Of a stretch of 64,000 nt of DNA, positions 7,809 through 16,603 are shown in pieces; positions within the stretch are counted from its first letter, which is position 1, and every line of letters starts with the position of its first letter. Position numbers and translations under genes: made by a program. The DNA comes from Legionella donaldsonii (GTDB lineage Bacteria; Pseudomonadota; Gammaproteobacteria; Legionellales; Legionellaceae): assembly GCF_900452385.1 (NCBI RefSeq), contig NZ_UGOA01000003.1, positions 18,225 to 82,224 on the forward strand, read 5' to 3'. Under the pieces are notes generated by a model. The model did not search any database and was not told the DNA's origin. It saw nothing but the letters and a program-made list of their open reading frames with translations.

Positions 7809-8589
7809 GAAAATCTCTCCCTGATGATGGTGGTTGTGTTTTTTTGTTTAGTTGTAAGCGCTCAGCTCGACGAACTAAAAAATTCAAATAAACCGGCTGG
7901 TAATCGGCAAAAGCTGAACCCCAGGCTTTGTTTTTTGCAATGAAATCAGCAATGACTTCGGGCTTATGGGCATCATGAAAGCCAAGTGCGTGGGCTGTCT
8001 CAATCGTCTCCCTGGTGGGTGTGAACGAACGAGTGATTGGCTGCTTGTTAAGCCATGCCTTATTGTTGTTATTATTTATATTATTAATATTTATATTCTT
8101 TGCAGTTGAACTTTTTTTCTCTTCTGTGGGGCACTCACAGAGTAACTGCATGCTTGATCCTCTCTTGCTTTCCCCTGATGTATCAAAGCTTTCTTTATAA
8201 TTTGATGGGTCTATATAACTATGTTGAACTGTGTGTAGTTTTTCCTGAGTGATAAAATGTGCATAAATAGCAGGCATTTTGGGGAAATGACATTTCAGCT
8301 TTTGTCCTTGAGAAATCAGCCTGAAATCATCAGGATGGTTTTCAGCTATCGTTCTAAAATAACTCCGAATGGTTTCTTTTTTGGGGATACCTGCTCCCCG
8401 TCTTCCTGGCGCGTGATGAACTGACAATAATATAGCTAAGTCCCGATAGGATAAATTCTCCACCACTCCTGTTTCAGGATTAGCTAGTGTTATCAGCGAT
8501 TTGATAAGCGTTGTATGGACATGTGGAAGCCCGTTGAATATTGCCTCGATTTCCATCCGAGCTTTATTGTAATTAACTATTTGCTCCAC
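7645..8589 (-). CDS. lvrA: LvrA-like, phage replication-type DNA-binding protein
   Basis: A 314-residue protein. The N-terminal 100 residues look like a winged-helix, replication-O-type domain. A low-complexity Asn/Ile run (NININNINNNNNK) forms the linker. The C-terminal region contains a DnaT-like segment (AFADYQPVYLNFLVRRAERL). First gene of the long tra operon. The annotated start is a GTG at 8589; an ATG at 8556 is the alternative, and neither has a strong ribosome-binding site. The upstream gap carries three operator-like palindromes and faces a CI-type repressor. Confidence 0.65.
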   Translation of the reverse strand: MEQIVNYNKARMEIEAIFNGLPHVHTTLIKSLITLANPETGVVENLSYRDLAILLSVHHAPGRRGAGIPKKETIRSYFRTIAENHPDDFRLISQGQKLKCHFPKMPAIYAHFITQEKLHTVQHSYIDPSNYKESFDTSGESKRGSSMQLLCECPTEEKKSSTAKNININNINNNNNKAWLNKQPITRSFTPTRETIETAHALGFHDAHKPEVIADFIAKNKAWGSAFADYQPVYLNFLVRRAERLQLNKKTQPPSSGRDFHADSRQPKARSLTPSERVIRAYASEFDYCERTGQFFDKGSLTQSIDGFVMEAAL

Positions 8590-8628
8590 AATATTTTAAC
8601 CATAAAGTCATTGAACTTAGCATTTTAT

Positions 8629-8683
8629 AACAAATTTGTTAAATTCAATCAACATATTTGTTATTTGATTTTTCATATTTGTT
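8629..8683. promoter_or_regulatory. Three operator-like repeats between lvrA and the CI-like repressor
   Basis: AACAAATTTGTT (8629-8640, perfect palindrome), AACATATTTGTT (8651-8662) and TTCATATTTGTT (8672-8683) recur with centre spacings of 22 and 21 bp, about two helical turns. They lie in the only divergent promoter region between the tra/lvr operon and the repressor gene. This is the expected layout for cooperative binding of the 8772-9437 repressor. The function is inferred. Confidence 0.65.
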
Positions 8684-8771
8684 TGTTTGATGCTTTTATA
8701 ATAACTAATAAGATAATTTGAAGACAAAGCATAGTTCCTTTAAACTAGTCTTTTAACAATTTTGATACGAA

Positions 8772-9437
8772 ATGAAAAAAGCAAAACTTAATAGGGTGGA
8801 ATCAGAAGCCCAACTCATCGCTCACAATCTGAGAGCCCTAATGAAATTGCGCGGAGTTACTGAAGCTGAAATTGCTAGATCGTTGAACACATCTGTTATG
8901 ACAGTTCGAAGAGTTATTTCAGGAGAAACAGAAGATCCACGTATTTCAACATTGAAACAAATTGCAGATTATTTTGGCGTTAGTATCGATTATCTTATGG
9001 AGGAAAATAATCAGCTTCCTATTAAAGTAATGGAAAAAAATATTCCAACCTTTGTACCGATTCTTGATTGGAACAAAGTTGGAGCTATGAATTCTATTTC
9101 GGAGATGGATTTTTCAAATTGGGAAGATTGGTATCCTTGCTTCAATAGACAAATTAACAGGGAATGTTTTGCATTAGAGAGTAGGCCTTCTATGCAATCA
9201 CGATTTCCTATAGGCACATTATTTATTGTTAATCCAAGTGAATCCCCCATTGATGGCGATCTCGTTTTAATTAAGATTAAAAATACTAATGAAGTTTTTC
9301 TAAGAGAAGTTGTAATTGAGTATCCTAAGTGGATTTTGCAACCCATTATTTCTGATTCAGATATTATTTTTTATGATGATCAGATACATACAATTGTAGG
9401 AGTCATTATTCTTACAGTTTTTCATGCAAGGAAATAA
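8772..9437 (+). CDS. XRE/S24 (CI-like) repressor facing the tra operon, PrpA-type
   Basis: A 221-residue protein with an N-terminal XRE helix-turn-helix (residues about 15-75) and a C-terminal S24/LexA-like domain (about 95-215). The serine position is present (RPSMQSRFP, S140), but the catalytic lysine position appears to be Arg (EVFLREV, R178), and no Ala-Gly cleavage site is evident. It may therefore bind and dimerise without self-cleavage. Position and architecture match the PrpA-type regulators of Legionella ICEs, which sit opposite the lvr genes and control excision or transfer. Its likely operators are the repeats at 8629-8683. Confidence 0.75.
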   Translation: MKKAKLNRVESEAQLIAHNLRALMKLRGVTEAEIARSLNTSVMTVRRVISGETEDPRISTLKQIADYFGVSIDYLMEENNQLPIKVMEKNIPTFVPILDWNKVGAMNSISEMDFSNWEDWYPCFNRQINRECFALESRPSMQSRFPIGTLFIVNPSESPIDGDLVLIKIKNTNEVFLREVVIEYPKWILQPIISDSDIIFYDDQIHTIVGVIILTVFHARK

Positions 9438-9452
9438 AGATTAATTTTAACC

Positions 9453-9476
9453 CCCCATCACTACACAAGATGAGGG
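9453..9476. terminator. Possible bidirectional terminator
   Basis: A short stem (CCCCATC pairing with GATGAGGG, one bulge, loop of nine) lies between the convergent repressor and SLOG-type genes. Read on the minus strand it is followed by TTAAAATT. Weak but well placed. Confidence 0.35.
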
Positions 9477-9499
9477 ATTATAAGAATCTATAAATATAA

Positions 9500-10027
9500 C
9501 TAACAACATATACAACTGGGAGATTTAATTAATTGGGGAATTAAGTCATTAAGAAATGAGGACGATAGATTATATATTCCAGGGCTATTTGACTCACGTG
9601 GACCAGCAACGTTTAAGGTATTAATATCGTTATCTGCAATCCATTCCATACATGCTTCGATTGCTGTTTTTCCAGCAGAAAGGTCGACAATATAATAGGG
9701 TTTTTTACTAGAGGAGACAACTTCAATGGTTAACAAAGTGCCGTCTTTAATTCTTTCTGGCAATGGTAAAGAAGGGACCAAAATCAACGTACCATCTGAA
9801 TCTTTAATGTTTTTCTTTGTCCGTGCATCATAATTCTCTTTCTCGCTTGAAAACGTGCCATCAAGTTCTGTTAAATTTTTATACTTACTCGGGATAGTTC
9901 CATTTTCATCTAGTCTCCCTTTAGGACACCAACCTCCATACTCAACACCTAGATCAATGGCTGTATCCAAGGCTGCTCTATCTACACCAGTTTGCCCACC
10001 AGAAACAATTTTCGCTAACATAATCAT
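9500..10027 (-). CDS. SLOG-superfamily protein, putative molybdenum-carrier type
   Basis: A 175-residue Rossmann-like protein. The N-terminus KIVSGGQTGVDRAALDTAI and the following WCPKGRLDENG motif are hallmarks of the putative molybdenum carrier / YpsA-like branch of the SLOG superfamily. Members bind nucleotide-derived ligands; the exact ligand is not known. The gene starts directly after the transporter gene's stop, in an operon with 10028-10786 and 10788-11342. The C-terminus ends in a Cys-rich tail (SPSCICC). The family call is good; the biochemical role is open. Confidence 0.75.
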   Translation of the reverse strand: MIMLAKIVSGGQTGVDRAALDTAIDLGVEYGGWCPKGRLDENGTIPSKYKNLTELDGTFSSEKENYDARTKKNIKDSDGTLILVPSLPLPERIKDGTLLTIEVVSSSKKPYYIVDLSAGKTAIEACMEWIADNDINTLNVAGPRESNSPGIYNLSSSFLNDLIPQLIKSPSCICC

Positions 10028-10786
10028 CTATCCTCTATATATTTGTTGATATGCAATAGGTGTGAATCGAACATCAAAATCATAAACATCAATGCCAGTA
10101 ATATTACGAATATGATTGACTAGTAATTGGGATGGAAACGATAAGATTAGGTTATATCCCATTTTAATCAGATAACTTATAACTACGACTTTCAAAATAT
10201 ATCCTAACGGGATTGAATTCAACTCCATCAGTAAAATAGCAATAAAAGAATACAGAGCTTCCGAGATGGTACATGCTCCTAAACAACGCAGCCAAAATTT
10301 TTCACCTTTGTGCAAAACTTTCCACTGAGTCAAAATTCTTGAATTAAGAAGCATGGCAAACAAATAAGCAATACATCCGCTTAGATGAATGCGTAATAAA
10401 GGCCAACCTAATATTTGACTGTAAGATTCATTGCCTGTAAAAAAGGAAGGTTGCGGTGCATGGGTTACCAGTAAACATATCACTACAAAAAAACTTTGAG
10501 CAATAATCCCAAAAAAAATAACGCTCCTTGTCATTTTAAATCCATATAATTCAGCTATTACGTTATCTAATAAAAAAACAAATGGCGAGGTCAAAGTACC
10601 TCCTAATACATAGAGATTATCCCCACCTAAATATCGATTAGTTAAAATTGCGTTGCATAACATTAAGGCAACATACAGCATACTCAACAGAACAAGGCAC
10701 TGATAACCTAATGGATTATTAGTTACGGAATAAGAATTATTTTTGTGCAAATTAATTTGTTCATTATCGAATGATATATTGGCCAT
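10028..10786 (-). CDS. VUT-family transporter, queuosine-precursor (YhhQ) type
   Basis: A 252-residue protein with about six membrane helices. The motif FLLDNVIAELYGFKMTR after the second helix is the signature of the DUF165/VUT family, whose best-known member YhhQ imports the queuosine precursors preQ0 and preQ1. It has an N-terminal polar tail of about 25 residues. It lies in an operon of three genes with 1-bp and 0-bp gaps. A plasmid copy could broaden precursor salvage or serve the neighbouring nucleotide-binding SLOG protein; the latter is speculation. Confidence 0.78.
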   Translation of the reverse strand: MANISFDNEQINLHKNNSYSVTNNPLGYQCLVLLSMLYVALMLCNAILTNRYLGGDNLYVLGGTLTSPFVFLLDNVIAELYGFKMTRSVIFFGIIAQSFFVVICLLVTHAPQPSFFTGNESYSQILGWPLLRIHLSGCIAYLFAMLLNSRILTQWKVLHKGEKFWLRCLGACTISEALYSFIAILLMELNSIPLGYILKVVVISYLIKMGYNLILSFPSQLLVNHIRNITGIDVYDFDVRFTPIAYQQIYRG

Positions 10787-10787
10787 T

Positions 10788-11342
10788 TTAATACACCTTT
10801 TTAAAGGGAATTACATTGGCTTTTTTTGTAGCATTAAAATATTTATCAATAATTTTTAATCCAGCATTTAAACCAATATAAAACGCCTCTTCTGCACTAA
10901 ATTTGCTAATCTTGATTTCTGAAAAAGCTATTTCACGTGGGTCTTCTACATTTTCTTCATAAGAAAGGAGATCAACATAACAATAATCCCCTTTCCTATC
11001 TTGGTATTTAATTCTGTATATACCATAATCATGATGAGCCTTTTTTATGCGCTTCTGATAATTTGAAACATCTAGATTATTCTTTTTTAGATAGAATGCG
11101 AACTCAATTCCTATGTAGCAAGACTGTAGTGGATGAAGACTATATAGAATATCTAAATCAAAAATAATGTCGGATATAGAAGTCTGGAAAGTAGATTTTG
11201 TATTGACGCACTGAACTATATATTTTCCTTTTCTGAAATCGACAATTTTATATGATACATATTTAGACAATACATTATCAAACGACGTATAATTTCCCTT
11301 TAAGAAAAAATAAATTTTTTTTAGGAACGGAACCATTACCAT
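10788..11342 (-). CDS. Unknown protein, first gene of the transporter/SLOG operon
   Basis: A 184-residue Lys-, Tyr- and Ile-rich soluble protein. No family is recognised. It has no signal peptide or membrane helix; the only hydrophobic stretch is the N-terminal 14 residues. The C-terminal third (SEIKISKFSAEEAFYIGLNAG) looks like an ordered helical domain. It is one base from the transporter gene, so the three probably function together. Strongly AT-rich compared with the tra genes. Confidence 0.55.
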   Translation of the reverse strand: MVMVPFLKKIYFFLKGNYTSFDNVLSKYVSYKIVDFRKGKYIVQCVNTKSTFQTSISDIIFDLDILYSLHPLQSCYIGIEFAFYLKKNNLDVSNYQKRIKKAHHDYGIYRIKYQDRKGDYCYVDLLSYEENVEDPREIAFSEIKISKFSAEEAFYIGLNAGLKIIDKYFNATKKANVIPFKKVY

Positions 11343-11544
11343 CAGAACACCTAACCTTGTCGTTTAAAAAAACCAATCCTTATTCTGTTTTTTTATTAGC
11401 TATTCATTTGCCTGAAATTCTTATTTGCTTCAAACTTCAGTTACCTCTAAAATGAGCATATGTTATCATTTATTTGATATGCGCATATCATATATAAAAT
11501 ATTATATGATATCAATATATCGTTTTAAACTAGGGTTAGTTACT

Positions 11545-11949
11545 ATGAAAAAATTTTCGATTGAAATGGAAGTTAGAGATAATGAATTAGATGCTCAAGG
11601 TATCGTAAATAATTCTAACTACATGATTTATCTTTCCCATGCTCGACATAAACATGGAGATGCTTTGGGCATTAATCATACATCGTTTGCTGAAATGGGC
11701 TTAAATTTGGTGATTACGTCTTGTACAATGAAATTTAAAAACTCCCTTTTAGCTAATGAGAAATTTATAGTAACAAGTGAGATATCTAATGGAGAATTAC
11801 CTTTTCACTGGTCCCATAGGCAAGATATAAAGACTGTGGATGGTAAGGTGATTTTAAGAGCAATTTTTAATGCTACTTGCGTAAATACAAAGGCTACAAA
11901 CGGTAATAAATTGAGTATTCCTGAGGTTATTGAACAAGTTATTGGCTAA
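11545..11949 (+). CDS. Hotdog-fold acyl-CoA thioesterase (4HBT/YbgC-like)
   Basis: Using the ATG at 11545 the product is 134 residues, the normal size for a 4-hydroxybenzoyl-CoA-thioesterase-type hotdog protein. The frame is open further upstream, but that extension is atypical. The motif VRDNELDAQGIVNNSNYMIYLSHARH is diagnostic: Asp and Asn/Tyr lie around the active-site loop, as in R.nD.D..GhvnN..Y..y...aR. It probably hydrolyses an acyl thioester; the substrate is unknown. It stands alone on the plus strand. Confidence 0.78.
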   Translation: MKKFSIEMEVRDNELDAQGIVNNSNYMIYLSHARHKHGDALGINHTSFAEMGLNLVITSCTMKFKNSLLANEKFIVTSEISNGELPFHWSHRQDIKTVDGKVILRAIFNATCVNTKATNGNKLSIPEVIEQVIG

Positions 11950-12154
11950 AGAGACGATTCTGTTCAACAACAAAATACTATTATCTGACTTTGCAGTTGA
12001 CTGATATAAACACAAGGTAGGGTTGATAAAATATTTTTTATTGAAAGAACTATTTAAAAACATGAAAAGAATATGATCCTAACAGTTCATTTTCGTAAAA
12101 CCAAGGCCTATATGCTAACATCTTATCTCATTGAATTTAAATATTCATTAGAAT

Positions 12155-12763
12155 ATGACAAACGTTATAAATAATACAATCGGCGATCGAATTACATATT
12201 GCAGATCGTCTCTGTGCTTAACTAGAAAGGAGCTTGCTGAAAAGTGGGGAGCTGCTTCTATTCCAACTTTAGCTAGGTGGGAATTAGATACGGGCAAGAT
12301 ACCAATCAAAAAATTGCTCTCGCTGATAGAATTCTTTCATGCACAGGGTCTATTTGTCACGGAAAGCTGGTTGAAAGATGGGGCTGGCTCTCCACCTTTA
12401 CTCTTAAAAAGTGATCAATTTGATGAATTAGATTTTGATAGTATTGCTCAAGAAAAATTACTAGATATAAATAGACAAGTTAAATATTTCATTTTTGGAC
12501 AAGTCAAAAACAACCTAATGTCGCCTTTTATTAAATATGGTGACTACATGGGCGGTGTCAATATAATAGAAAGTGCAGAATTATCTTCTTTGCAGGGTGA
12601 GCTAATTTTCCTTAAAAAACGAGTTACAGGCTTAATGGTTGGGATTTTAAAGGAATGTATAAACCAAATTAGTATTAAAAATTTTGATAAAACTGTAGAA
12701 TTTATCGAAATTGAGCATGTTGAAGCTTTAGGGAAAATTCAATGGTTAATAAGAAGACCATAG
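12155..12763 (+). CDS. XRE-type regulator with degenerate S24-like C-terminus
   Basis: A 202-residue protein. The first 60 residues are a helix-turn-helix (LCLTRKELAEKWGAASIPTLARWELDTGKIP). The C-terminal half resembles the fold of phage-type repressors (SPFIKYGDYMGGVNIIE), but no Ser-Lys catalytic pair is visible. It overlaps the next gene by 22 bp, so the two are probably co-translated. Likely a DNA-binding switch protein of plasmid or prophage origin. Confidence 0.65.
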   Translation: MTNVINNTIGDRITYCRSSLCLTRKELAEKWGAASIPTLARWELDTGKIPIKKLLSLIEFFHAQGLFVTESWLKDGAGSPPLLLKSDQFDELDFDSIAQEKLLDINRQVKYFIFGQVKNNLMSPFIKYGDYMGGVNIIESAELSSLQGELIFLKKRVTGLMVGILKECINQISIKNFDKTVEFIEIEHVEALGKIQWLIRRP

Positions 12764-13245
12764 AGGCTGATAAAAAATTCTGGCAAATGAATAATGAGCT
12801 CATAAATGTTGGAGCAACATACCTATCTTTGTTACTTTTCAATGAAAATAACGAAATAATTTATTCTAAATCAAGTGATATAGATTGGGCAGATGAATTT
12901 ACAACTACAGGATTATACAAGCATTGTCATTTATTAAGTGAAGCCAACAACCAAATGAATTTACATAAAAATTCCTTTACAGTAGTTTGGGACTTATATT
13001 CACCTCAAACAGAGGAGGCGAAAGCACTGGATGATATTCGAAAATATAAGGATATAACACACGGTATAGGATTTTGTGTAAAAAATAGTGATGATACAAG
13101 GATAATTCTAAACATTGCCGGCAAACATACAGACGTTAATTTTGCAAGTAATGTTCTTAAAAAACGGGCAAACATATATAAAGAGCTATATTCATTTATT
13201 TTGAGTACACCACCCCACCTTCTATCTGAGTTTTTATTAAAATAA
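12742..13245 (+). CDS. PAS-like sensor-domain protein, unknown function
   Basis: A 167-residue soluble protein without a DNA-binding motif. The predicted alternation of strands and helices, with the segment ITHGIGFCVKNSDDTRIILNIAG in the middle, is reminiscent of the ligand-binding N-terminal domain of LuxR/LpnR-type regulators that has lost its HTH. This is a low-certainty resemblance. Translational overlap with the XRE regulator suggests a sensor/regulator pair in which the two functions are on separate chains. Confidence 0.5.
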   Translation: MVNKKTIEADKKFWQMNNELINVGATYLSLLLFNENNEIIYSKSSDIDWADEFTTTGLYKHCHLLSEANNQMNLHKNSFTVVWDLYSPQTEEAKALDDIRKYKDITHGIGFCVKNSDDTRIILNIAGKHTDVNFASNVLKKRANIYKELYSFILSTPPHLLSEFLLK

Positions 13246-13292
13246 AGAATTCAAATAGCAACTAAAAAACACCTGTTACCTACCGAAAATTC

Positions 13293-13323
13293 TAACAAAG
13301 ATACGCAAGAGGTATCTTTGTTA
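13293..13323. terminator. Bidirectional terminator hairpin
   Basis: Perfect 12-bp arms TAACAAAGATAC / GTATCTTTGTTA around a 7-nt loop. They lie between the convergent genes ending at 13245 and 13321; the right arm contains the stop codon of the MetE-like gene. Confidence 0.7.
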
Positions 13324-14547
13324 GATTTGAGAGATATTATGCTGACCTAAAGGCCAAATTCGTTTCGTAGCTATTTTGGCTCCTTCGCTTAATGCTTCTA
13401 GCTTTTTCCATACAATGCTCTCTGGAACCATAGCCCAATCAACAAATGTTTCAAAACCACAGTCACAACCAGCGATGATGAGGGAAGGATCACCAACAGT
13501 TTGGATTGCAAGACAAATTCTATCTGCAATCAACTCAGGATGCTCTACATAGCAAGTAGTGGTATCAATCACGCCAGGAATTAAAATCATCGAATCTGGT
13601 AATGGATAGTCTTTAAAAATCTTATATTCATGTTGATGACGAGGATTTGCTAAAGCAATGCTGATAGCACCAACTTTGGCCTGATAGACAATATCAATAA
13701 TATCTTTGAGTTCTACATCGAAAATATGAGGACCTTCATAATTACCCCAACACGTATGTAATCTAACATCGTCCCGAGGAATATTGGTGAGGGCTCTATT
13801 TATAGCCTCCACATGAAGCTCTGCTCGCTTGCGATATTCACTTAACGACAAATTGTGAAATTCCATATGCCGCTCCATTAATAGATCGGGAGCATCGATT
13901 TGTAGCAGAAAACCATGCGCATGAATCAATTCATATTCTTGTCTAATTTGATCCGCTAGCGAAAATAAATAGTTTTCGTAGGTATCATAAAACTCATTAT
14001 GCATTGTTGTAGCGATAATGCCCGGTGAAGGAGCCGTCATAAATGTTTGAGTGAATTGCAGAGGACTTTTTTTCATTGCCCTTATGAACATTTCACATTC
14101 TTCAGTACACGGATTTGGCTGATAGTTGAGCATAGCTGTACAGTGTGGGCAATTCGCAATCTTTCCTCGTGGGAATTTTTTTTGAAGCAAAGGCACTGTG
14201 TAATCAGGAAACTCCGAAAGCTCGATACTTAACTGACGCTTACTTTCCCCACTAAAACCTTGAATGCGCTGAGGGATGTAGGTTTGAAACCCTACTCGAT
14301 ATTGCTCTCCATCATTTCCTATATCGATGCCAGCCATAAGTTGTTTAGTGATGACTCTTTCCATTCCTTTTTCGATTTCTCGATTCAAAATCTCATGAGA
14401 TGTTAAATTTTCTCGTTCTTGTTCTATCAGGAGTTGGGATAGCTCTTCGCATCGGGGCAAACTTCCTACGTGCGTAGTTAAAATCCGATTTATACTTTTT
14501 TTCAACGGCAACTCCTCTAGTAGCTTATATGGTTTCCTTTGTTCCAT
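13321..14547 (-). CDS. MetE C-terminal-like (cobalamin-independent methionine synthase II family) enzyme
   Basis: A 408-residue protein of the UROD/MetE superfamily TIM-barrel type. Visible landmarks are TTHVGSLPR near residues 23-31, DIGNDGEQYR around 75, HTCWGNYEGPH around 265, and a late GCDCGFET segment around 365 with the metal-ligand cysteine pattern. Relatives transfer methyl or alkyl groups to thiols using zinc. It lacks the N-terminal half of true MetE. It stands alone and could be metabolic cargo; the substrate is unknown. Confidence 0.75.
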   Translation of the reverse strand: MEQRKPYKLLEELPLKKSINRILTTHVGSLPRCEELSQLLIEQERENLTSHEILNREIEKGMERVITKQLMAGIDIGNDGEQYRVGFQTYIPQRIQGFSGESKRQLSIELSEFPDYTVPLLQKKFPRGKIANCPHCTAMLNYQPNPCTEECEMFIRAMKKSPLQFTQTFMTAPSPGIIATTMHNEFYDTYENYLFSLADQIRQEYELIHAHGFLLQIDAPDLLMERHMEFHNLSLSEYRKRAELHVEAINRALTNIPRDDVRLHTCWGNYEGPHIFDVELKDIIDIVYQAKVGAISIALANPRHQHEYKIFKDYPLPDSMILIPGVIDTTTCYVEHPELIADRICLAIQTVGDPSLIIAGCDCGFETFVDWAMVPESIVWKKLEALSEGAKIATKRIWPLGQHNISQI

Positions 14548-14940
14548 TATACCTTATTTGGACAATAGCCCCAAAAATTCGGTTGTAGAAGCTGCAAATA
14601 TACTTGGGTTAAAAATCAACAACTTTGAAAAGAATTTGTTTTTCAATTTTAACTTCTATTCTATAAGTTAGATGAAACTAGTTTTCTGCCTTATGTTTAA
14701 GTTTAAATGAATCTATATTAGATATATTGAATATTAATTGAGCCTAGTAAAGACAAAGAATATCTTTCCTAAAGAATATGATGTTGTGTTAATCCAAAAG
14801 GAAGCTCTAATTTACAAAGGTCAATATCATATCCCTTTTATCTATAAGCAAATTGTAATATTTGCTTTGTTCGTTCAGTATCTGAACAACAGATTCTGGA
14901 TTTTTACAGAATGTTGGACTTGCTTTATACATATTTCAAC
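14548..14940. other. AT-rich intergenic region
   Basis: No convincing gene. A plus-strand frame from 14738 runs antisense through the RHH gene and has no family features, so it is not called. The region probably carries the MetE-like gene promoter near 14560-14700. No hairpin of note was seen. Confidence 0.5.
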
Positions 14941-15411
14941 TTATTTTTCCATGTTCATAATAGAATCAAAAAAAGACTTATCACCAACGCTAAGACGTAT
15001 AGATACAGCTTTTCTAATTAATCCTGTTCTAACATCTTTCATCAATGGCTTTGTTAATTTGATTTTTTTCTCAAGCTCCAATATTCTGTTTTTAATTTCA
15101 TCTGTAAAAAATACTTGCGTAGCTCCTTCTAGAGGCCCCTGATTTAGTCCTTCATAGATGTCATCTATCAACTCAGCATAATCCGGATCCTTTTCATATT
15201 CCGCCCATTTTATGTCAGAAAGAGTATAAAGATAATATTTAACTGCATCTTCAATTAGTAAAGATTGTTTCCCTCTTCCTTTATAATCGGTTTCTGCTTG
15301 TCGTTTTAGTTTTTCTTTAATATCTTTTGGAAATCTAATACAAACAAGCCATTTTTCCTTTTTTTGATATGTTTGAAAAAACAACTTCTTAGTTTTTCTT
15401 TTTTCTAGCAT
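14941..15411 (-). CDS. Ribbon-helix-helix-type protein downstream of parB
   Basis: A 156-residue basic protein. Residues about 22-60 (VCIRFPKDIKEKLKRQAE, then a turn and a helix starting LLIEDAVKYYL) read as a ribbon-helix-helix DNA-binding domain. The rest is a charged helical tail. It follows parA-parB on the same strand after 85 bp, so it may be a third partition gene or an autoregulator. The function is inferred from context. Confidence 0.55.
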   Translation of the reverse strand: MLEKRKTKKLFFQTYQKKEKWLVCIRFPKDIKEKLKRQAETDYKGRGKQSLLIEDAVKYYLYTLSDIKWAEYEKDPDYAELIDDIYEGLNQGPLEGATQVFFTDEIKNRILELEKKIKLTKPLMKDVRTGLIRKAVSIRLSVGDKSFFDSIMNMEK

Positions 15412-15496
15412 GACCTATCCTTACCAAGAATCAAAAAAATCAAAAAATGAATTTTTATTGTTATTTTTCATATAGTTACCATGATTATGACCTTGG

Positions 15497-16603
15497 TCAT
15501 ACTATTTCTTTTAATGCCATCTCTTTAATTTTATTTAAGATACCTTCAAGACTCTTAAATCCTTCATATTCGTTTTCAAAATGTTTGATTTCGGGAAATC
15601 TGGAAAGTAGTAGATGTTGTAATAATTTAGATTCATTCGGGTCTCGCACCTTAAAGGTCGCTGATTTTTTAACCGCACCACCCTGCTTGCCTCTGGGTTT
15701 AACCTTTTTTCCAGTCGTATTCTTGAATTTTTCTTCACCATTTAAAGCTAACTCAATTTCGTTATAAGTCTTTGGAACCAAAATTCTAATCATTTTGAAA
15801 GTTAAGCTATTATCTTTAATCCTGGATAAGAATATGGGAGGATAGTTTGATGGATTTGTACATATTGATCTCAATGCACTTACAATACCTTCATTCAATC
15901 CAATAATATTAGATAATTCCTTGTTACTGAGTGATTTTCCTTTTGAATCAGACAATAGCTCTTGTGTAATTAAAAAATTCTGAGCGACAGTTAATCCTTT
16001 TCTTAAATTATTTTCCGATAATTGCCTTCTCAGTTTTCTATGTTTAACTTTAAGTTTTACAAGTATGCTTTCGTCAGTAATTTCTATACATGTAACTGTA
16101 GGAACTCCGGCCATCATTGCAGCCAATCTTCTTTGATGCCCTTCTAAAATTACATATCCATAATCCAAATCAGAGTGAATAAAATAATCAGGATCATTAA
16201 AACGATCTGCCAAAAATATTTCTATTGGTTCAATCAATCCATCAGTTCTAATTGAAAAAGCGAGGTCTCTCAAAAAATTATAACTTTCCTCCAGGTTTTC
16301 ATTAAGACCGCAATCTAACTGATTATAATCAGGAATAACATACTCTCCAGTTTCCTCTGAAACACCACACAAAGACTTATCCGTACCAAGGTACAAATGA
16401 TTCTTTAACCAAGACTCATCAATAATCTCTCCTGGTCTAGGGTTATAGGGATCAGGAATAAGTGAAAAAGGAGAATGCTCCACAAGCTGCTTCCCCCTTG
16501 TAAACTTTAGATTTGCAGTAATACCCGCTCGAGTAACAGTATCCGGTTTATTTATTTTATTAGACGTAAGTGAATTCTTTGTTATTTTCTTCTTGATTGA
16601 CAT
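15497..16603 (-). CDS. parB: ParB-type plasmid partition protein
   Basis: A 368-residue protein with a ParB/Srx-like N-terminal domain. The CTP-binding box is YVILEGHQRRLAAMMAGVPT (box II GhqRR.aa...G) at about residues 150-170. A helix-turn-helix region follows (LSNKELSNIIGLNEGIVSALR), then a basic linker rich in Lys/Gly (KKVKPRGKQGGAVKK). ParB binds centromere (parS) sites and loads as a clamp. It overlaps parA by 44 bp. Candidate sites are the repeats at 17524-17797 upstream of parA. Confidence 0.87.
   Translation of the reverse strand: MSIKKKITKNSLTSNKINKPDTVTRAGITANLKFTRGKQLVEHSPFSLIPDPYNPRPGEIIDESWLKNHLYLGTDKSLCGVSEETGEYVIPDYNQLDCGLNENLEESYNFLRDLAFSIRTDGLIEPIEIFLADRFNDPDYFIHSDLDYGYVILEGHQRRLAAMMAGVPTVTCIEITDESILVKLKVKHRKLRRQLSENNLRKGLTVAQNFLITQELLSDSKGKSLSNKELSNIIGLNEGIVSALRSICTNPSNYPPIFLSRIKDNSLTFKMIRILVPKTYNEIELALNGEEKFKNTTGKKVKPRGKQGGAVKKSATFKVRDPNESKLLQHLLLSRFPEIKHFENEYEGFKSLEGILNKIKEMALKEIV

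Noticed and set aside
14738..15142. 134-codon plus-strand frame starting at a TTG
   Set aside because: It is antisense to the RHH gene downstream of parB over most of its length and shows no family features.
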